From JBAZJI01 sp964596325 (GTDB taxonomy: Bacteria; Patescibacteriota; Minisyncoccia; Minisyncoccales; JAGOPM01), in contig CAZQSQ010000001.1 in assembly GCA_964596325.1 (NCBI GenBank), positions 1-64,000 on the forward strand: a stretch of DNA of 64,000 bases, given 5' to 3'. The position numbers and the translations under genes are program-made. Each line of letters begins with the position of its first letter. Within the stretch, counting starts at the first letter, position 1. Below, piece by piece: positions 17,877 through 26,693 of the stretch. The notes below the pieces were generated by a model. That model did not search any database. It worked only from the letters and a program-made list of their open reading frames with translations, and had not been told where the DNA came from.

Positions 17877-17884
17877 TTTTGTAG

Positions 17885-18334
17885 CTAATTGCCAATAGCT
17901 AGATGTAAAGTATTAAGCTTTTGCACGTCGGTCCAAACAGTCTCTGGAATGTCTTGGCCACTCTCGTCAACCAGCTTGAGGAATGTTCGACTGGCGATCT
18001 TGATGCTTCTCTCTGAATCCTGCACCTTTTCGAAAACCACTTTTCCGCTAGACAAGGTGAATTTCTTGAGCACCTTCCAAGCAGATTTTTCATTGGTGGT
18101 TTCTACCTTGGCGTCTTCAAGAAATTTTCTGGCGTGGTGGTTAAGCAGGAAGAGCGGATACTTCTCGTTAAAACGCCCAAGTTTGAGCAAAATCAGCTCC
18201 ACCCGCTTCATCTTATCATCGGTTTTTTCTGCCTCTTTCAAATAAATCGCTATGTTACGGTCCACATCGCTTACCAATGCTTCCGTATACTCTTCGCGAT
18301 CGTATGACGGGATAAGGTCCCAAATTGTTCTCAT
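17885..18334 (-). CDS. Soluble alpha-helical protein, unknown
   Basis: A 149-residue, charged, mostly helical protein without signal peptide or membrane segment; no family recognised. It has AAGGAGG 6 nt before the ATG, its own promoter at 18368-18396 and its own terminator, the same gene style as other lineage-specific genes here. Confidence 0.65.
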   Translation of the reverse strand: MRTIWDLIPSYDREEYTEALVSDVDRNIAIYLKEAEKTDDKMKRVELILLKLGRFNEKYPLFLLNHHARKFLEDAKVETTNEKSAWKVLKKFTLSSGKVVFEKVQDSERSIKIASRTFLKLVDESGQDIPETVWTDVQKLNTLHLAIGN

Positions 18335-18367
18335 CTATTTCCTCCTTATAGAATTTTTAATACTTAA

Positions 18368-18396
18368 TAAATACAATAAATACTTTAATGTGTCAA
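18368..18396 (-). promoter_or_regulatory. Promoter of the 149-residue gene
   Basis: On the minus strand TTGACA (18391-18396) and TATTTA (18368-18373) are 17 nt apart; it begins just after the preceding terminator. Confidence 0.65.
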
Positions 18397-18404
18397 TGTT
18401 AACA

Positions 18405-18704
18405 AAGAAAAAGGAAGGCGCCTGTTGGGGCGCCGTTTAAGAGATTTTTCAGCAGCTGATACCAAGATATTATGTAGCTTTTTTGGCTTATATTTGCTTG
18501 AAACGGATTTTTGCTCGAGCGAAAACGTAATTCTATATGAGAATGAAAATGAAATGATTGACTTTTGTGGCAAATCAATCGAGTGAGTTTTCCTTAATCC
18601 GGAAAACAAAATATAAGTAAGTCGGCTTGTTTTAATCTTGGAGTCTGCTGATGCAGATTTAGAAGGTGCGCGCGCAGTTAGGAAAAATTTTCCCTAAAGC
18701 TTGT
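18405..18704 (-). ncRNA. Candidate structured non-coding RNA
   Basis: No coding frame fits this 440-nt stretch, but on the minus strand it has a promoter (TTGACT 18733-18738, 16 nt, TAAAAT 18711-18716) and a terminator (GGCGCC 18429-18434 with GGCGCC 18417-18422, then TTCCTTTTTC). The predicted transcript of about 290 nt is rich in stems: GAAGGT near its start pairs with ACCTTC about 45 nt on, enclosing TTAGG/CCTAA; then TCTGC-ATCA-GCAGA and GATTGA/TCAATC. It shows none of the hallmark sequences of RNase P, tmRNA or SRP RNA that I know. A 74-codon open frame here looks spurious. Confidence 0.5.
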
Positions 18705-18710
18705 ACCTTC

Positions 18711-18738
18711 ATTTTACCGGGACCAAAACCCCAGTCAA
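18711..18738 (-). promoter_or_regulatory. Promoter of the candidate ncRNA
   Basis: On the minus strand TTGACT and TAAAAT are separated by 16 nt. Confidence 0.55.
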
Positions 18739-18755
18739 GCCTTTTTTGCACAAAA

Positions 18756-18778
18756 GAAAAAAGCCCTTTGTAGGGCTT
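18756..18778 (-). terminator. Terminator of the Nudix-like gene
   Basis: AAGCCCT (18761-18767) pairs with AGGGCTT (18772-18778); a T run follows on the minus strand. Confidence 0.8.
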
Positions 18779-19442
18779 AGATTGAAGAGGAATTCTTTTC
18801 GTCTTTTAGGTCTTTTTCGTTCTGGGCGCGGATTTTTTCCAGCATTTCATGATAGGGTCTTTTGCCCTCTTTGCGTATCCAGTCAACGTATTTGGCCAAG
18901 ATCTGCCGGAGAAGCGGAGCGTATTTGGAACTTTTGCTATGCAAAGGTTCTCCCGCCAAAAGCCAATGATAGCCATCATACTTTCCGCTGATTTTCAAAG
19001 CTTTGCGTTCCTTGGATGTTATTAACAAAGCATTAATCAATATCAGCTTATGGATTGGCTGTTTAGTTTGACTGTTGGCCCCAAAAACTCCCGACACATA
19101 ACGGCCGGTTTCAATGAAACGCGCCTTGTCGCATTCAAAGGAAAACCTTTCCCGAACCGTTCTTGCGGCTGCATCGGCGACAGTTTCCCCCATAAACATC
19201 CTCGTATCCGCAATCCAGATTACCGGATCCCTTCGCGCGTTGCTGCTGAAAAATAAATGCGAATCTTCCTCAATAATCACCGCGACATAGCCAAAAACGT
19301 TAAACTTGCATGCTTCATCAAAACATTCTTGAGGCATTCGCTCCCTGACCGGTTTAACTTGCCGGCCGTCATTGGTCATTGGCCGCATCTGTAAAGTTTC
19401 ATCGACCGAATCCGGCTCCATACCTGGAAATTTGCGACTCAT
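18777..19442 (-). CDS. Nudix-like protein with a degenerate Nudix box
   Basis: The 221-residue protein contains GETVADAAARTVRERFSFE (about residues 108-126 from this start), which resembles a Nudix box (G-x5-E-x7-RE-U-x-EE-x-G-U). The metal-binding EE pair is replaced by Phe and Ser. Strands before it (YVAVIIEEDSHLFFSS, DPVIWIADTRMF) fit the fold. It is therefore probably inactive or uses other ligands. The start at ATG 19442 is set by AAGGAGG 5 nt upstream; the frame is open 21 codons further. Monocistronic. Confidence 0.5.
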   Translation of the reverse strand: MSRKFPGMEPDSVDETLQMRPMTNDGRQVKPVRERMPQECFDEACKFNVFGYVAVIIEEDSHLFFSSNARRDPVIWIADTRMFMGETVADAAARTVRERFSFECDKARFIETGRYVSGVFGANSQTKQPIHKLILINALLITSKERKALKISGKYDGYHWLLAGEPLHSKSSKYAPLLRQILAKYVDWIRKEGKRPYHEMLEKIRAQNEKDLKDEKNSSSI

Positions 19443-19476
19443 CTTTCCTCCTTTTTCAAAAATCAAAGAACAAAAA

Positions 19477-19505
19477 CATTTAAGCACAAAAAGCTCTAAA
19501 GTCAA
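19477..19505 (-). promoter_or_regulatory. Promoter of the Nudix-like gene
   Basis: On the minus strand TTGACT (19500-19505) and TAAATG (19477-19482) are 17 nt apart. Confidence 0.6.
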
Positions 19506-19535
19506 AGCCCCACCAATTATCGGGTGGGGCTTTTA
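19503..19535 (-). terminator. Terminator of the membrane-anchored 287-residue gene
   Basis: AAGCCCCACC (19505-19514) pairs with GGTGGGGCTT (19523-19532). Confidence 0.8.
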
Positions 19536-19545
19536 ACAATCAAAT

Positions 19546-20409
19546 TCATTTCTTTATTACCAACGATGATAATACTTCGTTAAAATACTTTTTCTGCTCA
19601 GTTTCCGAAAGCTTGGGCTTAAGGTTTTCTCCAATGAATTTGAACCTGATTACCAACGATGTCTTGGCCGTTTTAGGCAGGAAAAAGTAATGCATATTCA
19701 ATCCCTCCGCACCTTCCATTACTACAAAACCATCTTTACCGGCAAATGAGAGTTTTTCCGCGTAGCCGGGAGCGGGCACGAATTTTCCATCCTTAAAAAT
19801 CTGCCCGACCGCATAAGGCATTTCCTTTTTGAGCGCTTCCTGCAAATCATTGTTGTAATTTACAAATTCAATGGAATAATTATGGGACATTTTCTGGCCC
19901 GAAAGCCCGGAAAAGTTACTAACAAAGGAATATTGGCTAAAAAGCAAAAGACTGGCCTTTCCCGAACTTATTCTAAAAATATTGGCCGGATATTTGAAGG
20001 AAAGTCCCATGGCTCGAGAAATGCTTGGCGCCAATATTTGGTATTGTATTTTTTCAGCCACAACACTGTTGGCTCCAGCCACTTGCGGGCTTATGGAGGA
20101 CAGGCTGCTGATTTTTATCTCACTGCTTTTTATTGTAATCTCCGAAGGCTTTTGCTGTATAACGGACTTTGTATCTTCGTTTTCATCGTTTGAAGATTCT
20201 TCCTTTGTAACCGTTTGCCCGTCGGCAGTCCGATCACCGCCAAAATTAGCCTCCTCTGCAAATTGTTCCTCTTCTTCAAGCTCGCTCCTTACGGGAGGCA
20301 ATTTACTATTCTTATTCTCGTAGAGCCAAGCATCAACTGCAAATAATATTGCAAAAGCAGCGATAATGCCGCCGATTTTCAATAACCTTGAAATTAATAC
20401 TTTGTCCAT
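19546..20409 (-). CDS. Membrane-anchored extracellular protein, unknown
   Basis: A 287-residue protein with an N-terminal membrane anchor (about 12-30), a long low-complexity Glu/Ser/Asp/Thr-rich linker (about 42-120) and a C-terminal domain (about 125-287). That domain has SFKYPANIFRI and a FVVMEGAEGLNMHYFFLPK segment, reminiscent of PsbP-like or surface-exposed domains, but I cannot name it. ATG 20409 (MDKVLI) is a likelier start than the ATG nine codons upstream. No Shine-Dalgarno sequence. Confidence 0.65.
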   Translation of the reverse strand: MDKVLISRLLKIGGIIAAFAILFAVDAWLYENKNSKLPPVRSELEEEEQFAEEANFGGDRTADGQTVTKEESSNDENEDTKSVIQQKPSEITIKSSEIKISSLSSISPQVAGANSVVAEKIQYQILAPSISRAMGLSFKYPANIFRISSGKASLLLFSQYSFVSNFSGLSGQKMSHNYSIEFVNYNNDLQEALKKEMPYAVGQIFKDGKFVPAPGYAEKLSFAGKDGFVVMEGAEGLNMHYFFLPKTAKTSLVIRFKFIGENLKPKLSETEQKKYFNEVLSSLVIKK

Positions 20410-20580
20410 ATATTTGTCTTGCCACCATATAAGCACGCAGCCAACTTAAATGCAAGTATATTCATGATTGACAAATTCAGCACAAATTTTTTGCCATTTT
20501 TGCTGAGGAAAAGCAATTTGCCCTAAACTTTGCTTGCCGGTTAAAATTAGGCAGTCCATTATCAAGAAAGGAGGATGCTT

Positions 20581-21159
20581 ATGGGACCCGCTACCGTTTC
20601 GCTGGGTTGCCGTTACTCGAAAATCATTTCGCCAAACCAAAAACGGCACTCGTATACAAAAAGGACTTCAAGACATCATATTGCCCCAAGAGTCCGCATG
20701 AAAGATGAAGAGCTGGGAGACATGCCATTTTCGCATAGCCTGCCGCGCCCGCCGCCCGAGGAACATTTTTCTTTCCACGAGCCCTTTAATGAGCGTTTTC
20801 CACAAGAGGTGGTCATCTGCATTGTTAATGAGCTGGGCATTAAGGAAAAGATAAACAAGCGGATCTATTCGGACTTACTTAAACTTCTAGGAAAAATCGT
20901 GCGGTGCAGTAAACTGCGCAAGGAATATTTTCACCTTCGGCGCAGAGAGGCCAAACACTTCCGGGATATCATTAATGAATATGATTTTGTCGATTTCCTT
21001 GATTGGATTTTTATTCGCATCTGGGAGCTGGACAAAATACTCAAAACCGATCCGCAAAGAAGGGTTGTGCGCAAATTCCGACGTGAGTTTATCCGAGCCG
21101 CCATTGAAACACTGGAACAAAACGGAGGCTTCACCATCCTCGAAATTGAATCCCCATAA
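20581..21159 (+). CDS. Charged soluble protein, unknown
   Basis: A 192-residue protein, basic over the first 45 residues, with a Pro/Phe-rich segment (LPRPPPEEHFSFHEPF, about 55-70), followed by a helical C-terminal domain rich in Arg, Glu and Ile (ELGIKEKINKRIYSDLLKLLG). Not recognised; nucleic acid binding is possible given the charge. AAAGGAGG lies 6 nt before ATG 20581, so the ATG two codons earlier is not used. It has its own terminator. Confidence 0.65.
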   Translation: MGPATVSLGCRYSKIISPNQKRHSYTKRTSRHHIAPRVRMKDEELGDMPFSHSLPRPPPEEHFSFHEPFNERFPQEVVICIVNELGIKEKINKRIYSDLLKLLGKIVRCSKLRKEYFHLRRREAKHFRDIINEYDFVDFLDWIFIRIWELDKILKTDPQRRVVRKFRREFIRAAIETLEQNGGFTILEIESP

Positions 21160-21181
21160 CAGCTTTAACCAAGCTGTTTTT
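21156..21181 (+). terminator. Terminator of the 192-residue gene
   Basis: AACAGCTT (21158-21165) pairs with AAGCTGTT (21171-21178), followed by T residues. Confidence 0.8.
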
Positions 21182-21189
21182 ATTGCACA

Positions 21190-21216
21190 CAAAAACCGCC
21201 CTTAGAGGCGGTTTTG
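21190..21216 (-). terminator. Terminator of the 16S unit
   Basis: AAAACCGCC (21192-21200) pairs with GGCGGTTTT (21207-21215); it lies just beyond the 3' arm of the 16S processing stem. Confidence 0.75.
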
Positions 21217-21283
21217 TATCATTTCGAATTGAATAACCACTAAACATTTGCCACTAAAAGTTGTCCATTATACGTCCCCTTCG
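21217..21283 (-). other. 3' arm of the 16S processing stem
   Basis: The minus-strand segments ACGTATAATG-GACAACTTTT and GTGGTTATTCAATT are complementary to AAAAGTTGTTTCATTATACGT-like and AATTGAATAACCAC segments in the 16S leader (22896-22920 and 22988-23003). They bracket the 16S gene and show it is processed from its own transcript. Confidence 0.7.
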
Positions 21284-21404
21284 GTATTTCCTAAGATGCC
21301 CCAAAGGGAGAGGCTAAGTTGTGAATTTAAGAACGGAATTCCAGTTCTCAAACCCTATCGCCTTTTCTTTCATGCATTTTTCCGAAGAAAAAAGATGAAA
21401 AAAT

Positions 21405-22884
<1,480 letters not shown>

Positions 22885-23036
22885 AATAAACGTATAATGA
22901 AACAACTTTTAACGGCCAATGCCGATAAAAATCGCTTCGTCTAATATATTTTTGGCTGGCACCAAAAATATAAATCAATAATTTAGGTGGTTATTCAATT
23001 TGAAACGATCAAGTGGTGTATTAACCACGTGATGGC

Positions 23037-23077
23037 ATGTTAGCAGACCAAACAAATAGTGTCAATAGCCCTAGGGC
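23037..23077 (-). promoter_or_regulatory. rRNA-type promoter of the 16S unit with palindromic box
   Basis: On the minus strand TTGACA (23060-23065) and TAACAT (23037-23042) are 17 nt apart. The perfect palindrome GCCCTAGGGC (23068-23077) lies 2 nt upstream of the -35, as in the 23S promoter. The stretch 22885-23036 is the 16S leader with the 5' arm of the processing stem. Confidence 0.8.
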
Positions 23078-23130
23078 GACCGCCTCACTACCCGACTGTG
23101 GAAAACTCCGAAAAAATTAAAAAATAAAAA

Positions 23131-23162
23131 ATAAACTGCTTAACTTAAAATTAAGCAGTTTT
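23131..23162 (-). terminator. Terminator between tRNA-Thr and the 16S promoter
   Basis: AACTGCTTAA (23134-23143) pairs with TTAAGCAGTT (23151-23160); AT-rich T tracts follow on both strands. A second weak hairpin lies at 23199-23222. Confidence 0.7.
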
Positions 23163-23230
23163 TAATATTGTAATATATTATCCGTCTTATAAATAAAAAG
23201 CACCAGATGATATGGCGTTTTTATAAAATG

Positions 23231-23400
23231 AGCCGGTGAAGGGATTTGAACCCCTCGACCCCTGCCTGCCGGCAGGCAGGTACTGTTTACCGCCTTGTTT
23301 ACTTTAGTAAACAAATTATTAAATTATCGGCGGCGGCCGATGCTCTAAGCGGAAAGACGGCCTGGTTCGCTGAAAGCGACCGGCTTACAAAACAGTTGCG
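23231..23400 (-). pseudogene. Interrupted tRNA-Thr copy with palindromes
   Basis: On the minus strand a second tRNA-Thr copy starts with GCAACTGTTTTGTAA (end of the D arm and anticodon arm). About 90 nt of hairpin-rich sequence interrupt it. It resumes with GTAAACAGTA, then a perfect 20-bp palindrome, then the T arm and acceptor strand matching the intact gene. The interruption contains an inverted repeat TTGTTTACT/AGTAAACAA and ATCGGCGG/CGGCCGAT. The 5' acceptor strand is missing, so it cannot be a functional tRNA. Confidence 0.75.
23261..23280. repeat. Perfect 20-bp palindrome in the tRNA-Thr copy
   Basis: CCTGCCTGCCGGCAGGCAGG is its own reverse complement. It is inserted between the 3' anticodon strand and the variable loop of the broken tRNA-Thr copy. 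Confidence 0.9.
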
Positions 23401-23413
23401 ACTATATTATCAC

Positions 23414-23488
23414 TGGAGCCGGTGAAGGGATTTGAACCCCCGACCTACTGTTTACAAAACAGTTGCTCTGCCACTGAGCTACACCGGC
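23414..23488 (-). tRNA. tRNA-Thr (anticodon TGT)
   Basis: The minus strand folds as a cloverleaf: acceptor GCCGGTG/CACCGGC, D arm GCTC/GAGC, anticodon stem ACTGT/ACAGT with loop TTTGTAA (anticodon TGT), and T arm GGGGG/CCCTT with loop TTCAAAT. The discriminator is T and CCA is encoded (23416-23414), unlike in the tRNA-Val. Confidence 0.95.
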
Positions 23489-23517
23489 ATTATAAAAGGT
23501 GCGGCTAACCGCACATT

Positions 23518-24147
23518 TTATTTAACTCGTTCTTCAATTTTATTCTTAACTGGCTGGACCGAATTTATTTGTTGCGCTTCGGGCTTCTTTACTTCTGTTT
23601 TTGGCTGCACTACCGGACCCTGCTGAGATTTCCGCATTTCCGGTTTTTTATTCTCCGGCCTTGCTTGTGTCATGGGAGAAGGTTGCGACTTCTGTTCTTC
23701 CGGCTTCTTAGCCTCCGTTTTAATTTCAGGCTTGGGACTTTGGGCCGGATTCGGATTTTTAACTTCGGATTTCGAACTTTGTTTTCTCGGCATTTTCTTG
23801 CCCGCCATTTGCTTCAAATTATCCCAATATTCCGGGGAAAAAACCGGATTAGGGTTTTCCTTTTTATAATTCACGCGCAAATGTTCCAGCCAATGCAAAG
23901 TTTGGTTCTCTATCTTTTGGGCCCAAATCCTGACCTTGATAATCAGCTTCTCCAAAAGCGTAACCGCCACCAAGTCCTTAAAAACATTGTATTTGCCAAC
24001 CTTCACCTTTACCTTATTAAGTATCGGCGAAATCGTCACATTATGCGGCTCAACATCCGCAAGTACTTTTGCCTTGCGGGATAAAAATATAATAATTATG
24101 ATCGCACTTGCTACGGCTACCAGAAGCGCAATCCACATTAAATCCAT
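23518..24147 (-). CDS. Membrane-anchored protein with Pro/Lys/Gln-rich tail
   Basis: A 209-residue protein: an N-terminal transmembrane helix (about 4-23), a conserved-looking domain (about 30-115) with LLEKLIIKVRIWAQKIENQTLHWLEHLR, and a long low-complexity tail rich in Pro, Lys, Glu and Gln (about 120-209). It lies 6 nt downstream of tsf on the same strand, so it is probably cotranscribed with rpsB and tsf. Not recognised. Confidence 0.7.
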   Translation of the reverse strand: MDLMWIALLVAVASAIIIIIFLSRKAKVLADVEPHNVTISPILNKVKVKVGKYNVFKDLVAVTLLEKLIIKVRIWAQKIENQTLHWLEHLRVNYKKENPNPVFSPEYWDNLKQMAGKKMPRKQSSKSEVKNPNPAQSPKPEIKTEAKKPEEQKSQPSPMTQARPENKKPEMRKSQQGPVVQPKTEVKKPEAQQINSVQPVKNKIEERVK

Positions 24148-24153
24148 GATATT

Positions 24154-24741
24154 TTAGACAATATCAAACCTTTCAAACCGATGAATGAGCAAATTCTCGC
24201 CAATTCTCTGAATTTTCTCAACCATATACTGTTCGACAGTTTTGCCGTCTTCATTCATCATCGGCTGCTTAATAAGGCATCTCTCTTCATAGAACTTATT
24301 GAGCTTGCCTTCCATCATTTTATCAATAATATTTTGCGGCTTGCCGGATTTGGCGAATTCTTCGTTATAAAAAGCTTTTTCCTTATCCACGACTTCTGCC
24401 GGAATATCTTCGGGCTTAATATATTGTGGCTTCATGACGGCAATGTGCAAGCACAAAGCGTGCGCCAATTCAAGAAATTCAGGATTGCGGGCCACAAAAT
24501 CCGTTTCGCAGCGCAAATCCAAAAGTACCCCAACCTGTTTGTTGAAGTGGATGTAAGAGTCAATAATGCCCTTATTGGCAACGCGCGACATCTTCTTTTC
24601 AGCGACATTTTGCCCCCATTTGCGCAAAAGATCTTTGGCGGCATTCATATCACCATTGCTCTGTTCAAGAGCTTCCTTGCATTTGGAAATGGAAACGCCG
24701 GTGATTTCACGCAATTCTTTGACTTGCTCGATTGTGGCCAT
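24154..24741 (-). CDS. tsf: Elongation factor Ts
   Basis: A 195-residue EF-Ts, the exchange factor of EF-Tu. The UBA-like N-terminal domain reads VKELREITGVSISKCKEALEQSNGDMNAAKDLLRKWG, the core contains DLRCETDFVARNPEF, and the C-terminal helix MVEKIQRIGENLLIHRFERF closes it. It is much shorter than E. coli EF-Ts (283) and near the Thermus type in length. ATG 24741 (MATIEQVKEL) is chosen over the upstream in-frame codon. It lies 38 nt after rpsB, the classic rpsB-tsf order. No Shine-Dalgarno sequence. Confidence 0.96.
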   Translation of the reverse strand: MATIEQVKELREITGVSISKCKEALEQSNGDMNAAKDLLRKWGQNVAEKKMSRVANKGIIDSYIHFNKQVGVLLDLRCETDFVARNPEFLELAHALCLHIAVMKPQYIKPEDIPAEVVDKEKAFYNEEFAKSGKPQNIIDKMMEGKLNKFYEERCLIKQPMMNEDGKTVEQYMVEKIQRIGENLLIHRFERFDIV

Positions 24742-24779
24742 GGTTTTGATTGTAAAAAATGCAATTAATTTTTGGGAGT

Positions 24780-25484
24780 TCACTTAGCCTGTGGTCCCCT
24801 GACTGAGAGTATCGATTCCTTAATGCTGTCTAAAACAAATTTAATGGAGTTGGTTGTGTCGTCACTGGCGTAGATCGGATAATTGGCGGGAGTCGGGTCA
24901 ACATTAGTATCGGCTACGGCAATCACGGTAATCTTGCGGTCTTTAGCTTCCTTAATGGCGAAATGGTCTTTCTTCATATCCATGACCAAGATTGCGTCTG
25001 GCAGCTTATCCATAGCCCGAATACCGTCATATTTAGCCAAGAGCTTTTCTAATTCCTTCTGCATCTTGCCCTGTTCTTTCTTGGTATATTTGGAAATCTC
25101 TCCCGTTGCCTTCAGCATCTCGATAGACTTCATGTGGCTAACCCTCTTTTTCAAAACTTCAAAATTGGAAATGGTTCCACCAAGCCAACGCAAATTGACA
25201 TAAGGAAGGTTGCAGGCAACCGCAAAATCTTTGACCATATCTTTGGCTTGGACTTTCGTGCCAACGACCAAAATGGTCTTGCCAGCCAAAATCAGCTCTC
25301 GAATAGCATTCTTGGCGGCCAAAAGACTGGAGTTTGTCTTTTCCTCATCAATCACATCAAAACCGGCCTTGATTCCGGAAATGAAAGGCTTCATTTTTGG
25401 GTGTCTGCGGGCAACTTGATGTCCGAGTACGATTCCCTTATTGAGCATTTCGCTCGATTGTTCTTTTTGCTCTTCTGCAATCAT
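24780..25484 (-). CDS. rpsB: 30S ribosomal protein S2
   Basis: The 234-residue protein shows S2 signatures: GIVLGHQVARRHPKMKPFI near the N terminus, LVVGTKVQAKDMV, NLRWLGGTISNFEVLKKR, and DAILVMDMKKDHFAIKEA with IAVADTNVDPTPANYPI. It is followed by tsf. There is no Shine-Dalgarno sequence before the ATG. Confidence 0.97.
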   Translation of the reverse strand: MIAEEQKEQSSEMLNKGIVLGHQVARRHPKMKPFISGIKAGFDVIDEEKTNSSLLAAKNAIRELILAGKTILVVGTKVQAKDMVKDFAVACNLPYVNLRWLGGTISNFEVLKKRVSHMKSIEMLKATGEISKYTKKEQGKMQKELEKLLAKYDGIRAMDKLPDAILVMDMKKDHFAIKEAKDRKITVIAVADTNVDPTPANYPIYASDDTTNSIKFVLDSIKESILSVRGPQAK

Positions 25485-25606
25485 GGTTTGCTTGGATTAG
25501 TAATTAAGTAATTTGATTACGCAATATAATATCATAAGTTCAAAAATATGCAAGACCCCCATAGTGAACAATCACTAACAAAAATAAAAATCCCAAAGTA
25601 ATGGGA

Positions 25607-25957
25607 TTAATTTTTAGTGCTAAGTGCTTTGCCGATCAGCTCGTCGAATGCCTTGACTAAGACAAACGGAACCCGCTCGGCAAACAAGCCTCCGCGCGGG
25701 GCGGCGAGTTGGCGCAACAATTCGTCAGCAATTTTGGTGGGGTATAATTTTTCCGGAACAATACTAGCCACAAATACCAGTGTCTTCTCTTCGTTCTCGA
25801 TTGTATACATATTGAGTTTCGCCCCAAAGACAAAATCTCCTGCAAGGTCCAACAAATAGCAAACACCGTCTGCGTCGCATTTTTGGGCTGCGGAAAACCG
25901 GAGAGTTTCAAGGTCAAACCCGATCTGCCCGATACCGTCTTGCTCTTTTTCTGCCAC
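25607..25957 (-). CDS. Soluble protein, unknown
   Basis: A 116-residue protein with a mixed alpha/beta pattern (YLLDLAGDFVFGAKLNMYTIENEEKTLVFVASIVPEKLYPTKIADELLRQL); I do not recognise it. The start is GTG 25957 (VAEKEQDG), because AAAGGAGG lies 4 nt upstream; the frame is open 17 codons further. The style matches other lineage-specific genes with a strong ribosome binding site. Confidence 0.6.
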   Translation of the reverse strand: MAEKEQDGIGQIGFDLETLRFSAAQKCDADGVCYLLDLAGDFVFGAKLNMYTIENEEKTLVFVASIVPEKLYPTKIADELLRQLAAPRGGLFAERVPFVLVKAFDELIGKALSTKN

Positions 25958-25999
25958 ACTACCTCCTTTTTGTGATTTGTATTCCCGCTCGGCAAATAA

Positions 26000-26022
26000 A
26001 AACCCCAAAATGAGGGGATGGT
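26000..26022 (-). terminator. Terminator of the 52-residue gene
   Basis: CCCC (26003-26006) pairs with GGGG (26014-26017), extended by A/T pairs, followed by TTTTTATTT on the minus strand. The stem is short. Confidence 0.5.
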
Positions 26023-26046
26023 ATTATTAATGATTCGGAAGAAAAG

Positions 26047-26205
26047 TTATTTCTTTTTTTTGCCCTTCGGGATTGAAGTTTCCGGCGTGCTGCTTGGCGA
26101 GCCTTCGCATACTAGTTCTTCGGTTTCAGCCTGAATCTGCTGGCGAAGACTGCGTTCTGTCGCCTTGTCTTTAGTAAGAGTGCTGCGTCTGTTTTTTGAA
26201 CCCAT
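26047..26205 (-). CDS. Small basic protein, 52 residues
   Basis: This short ORF codes for a hydrophilic 52-residue protein, MGSKNRRSTLTKDKATERSL at the start and a Lys-rich end (PKGKKKK). AAGGAGG stands 4 nt before the ATG, and a 17-nt-spaced promoter (26265-26293) and a terminator frame it, so it is very likely expressed. No family recognised. Confidence 0.65.
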   Translation of the reverse strand: MGSKNRRSTLTKDKATERSLRQQIQAETEELVCEGSPSSTPETSIPKGKKKK

Positions 26206-26264
26206 TTTCCTCCTTATAGCGTCCCAATTACTCTTGGGCGCATTTATGAAATTGATGCTATCTA

Positions 26265-26293
26265 TTCATAACACAATATTTTTACCGTGTCAA
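26265..26293 (-). promoter_or_regulatory. Promoter of the 52-residue gene
   Basis: On the minus strand TTGACA (26288-26293) and TATGAA (26265-26270) are 17 nt apart. Confidence 0.65.
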
Positions 26294-26420
26294 TAATGGA
26301 AGAATTTCCTCCTTTTTGGGGGTAAAATCCAATATCCTTGATAAAACTGGCATTTCTCCCCTCTTGCATATTTCATTTTTTTATGTTAAACATATTTGTT
26401 AACGAATATATCGGACTATT

Positions 26421-26690
26421 ATGAAAAAGGACATCCACCCAAAATATTTTGAAGCAGCCACCATCAGGTGTGCTTGCGGCAATACCTTTACCACTGGCTC
26501 CACCAAGGAGTACATTGAGGTTGAAGTTTGCCCTAAATGCCACCCCTTCTATACCGGCCAGGAAAAAATCCTTGAAACTGTCGGCCAGATTCAAAAATTC
26601 AAACAGAGACAGACTGCCAAAAAAGAAGGACTCGTCTCTAAGAAAGTTAAAAGAGCTGCTAAGAAGGCTGCAAAAGCTAAAGCCGAATAA
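26421..26690 (+). CDS. rpmE: 50S ribosomal protein L31
   Basis: An 89-residue L31 of the zinc-binding type. It has MKKDIHPKYF at the start, CACG (C17, C19) and CPKCHPFYTG with two more Cys as ligands, and an added Lys/Ala-rich tail. It is cotranscribed with the release factor gene 3 nt downstream, as rpmE-prfA often is. No Shine-Dalgarno sequence. Confidence 0.95.
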   Translation: MKKDIHPKYFEAATIRCACGNTFTTGSTKEYIEVEVCPKCHPFYTGQEKILETVGQIQKFKQRQTAKKEGLVSKKVKRAAKKAAKAKAE

Positions 26691-26693
26691 TAT

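Noticed and set aside
18385..18609. 74-codon minus-strand ORF within the ncRNA region
   Set aside because: It crosses the terminator hairpin, lacks a ribosome binding site and has no protein-like composition.
24181..24768. 195-codon plus-strand ORF
   Set aside because: Antisense to tsf; no start signal and no recognisable protein.
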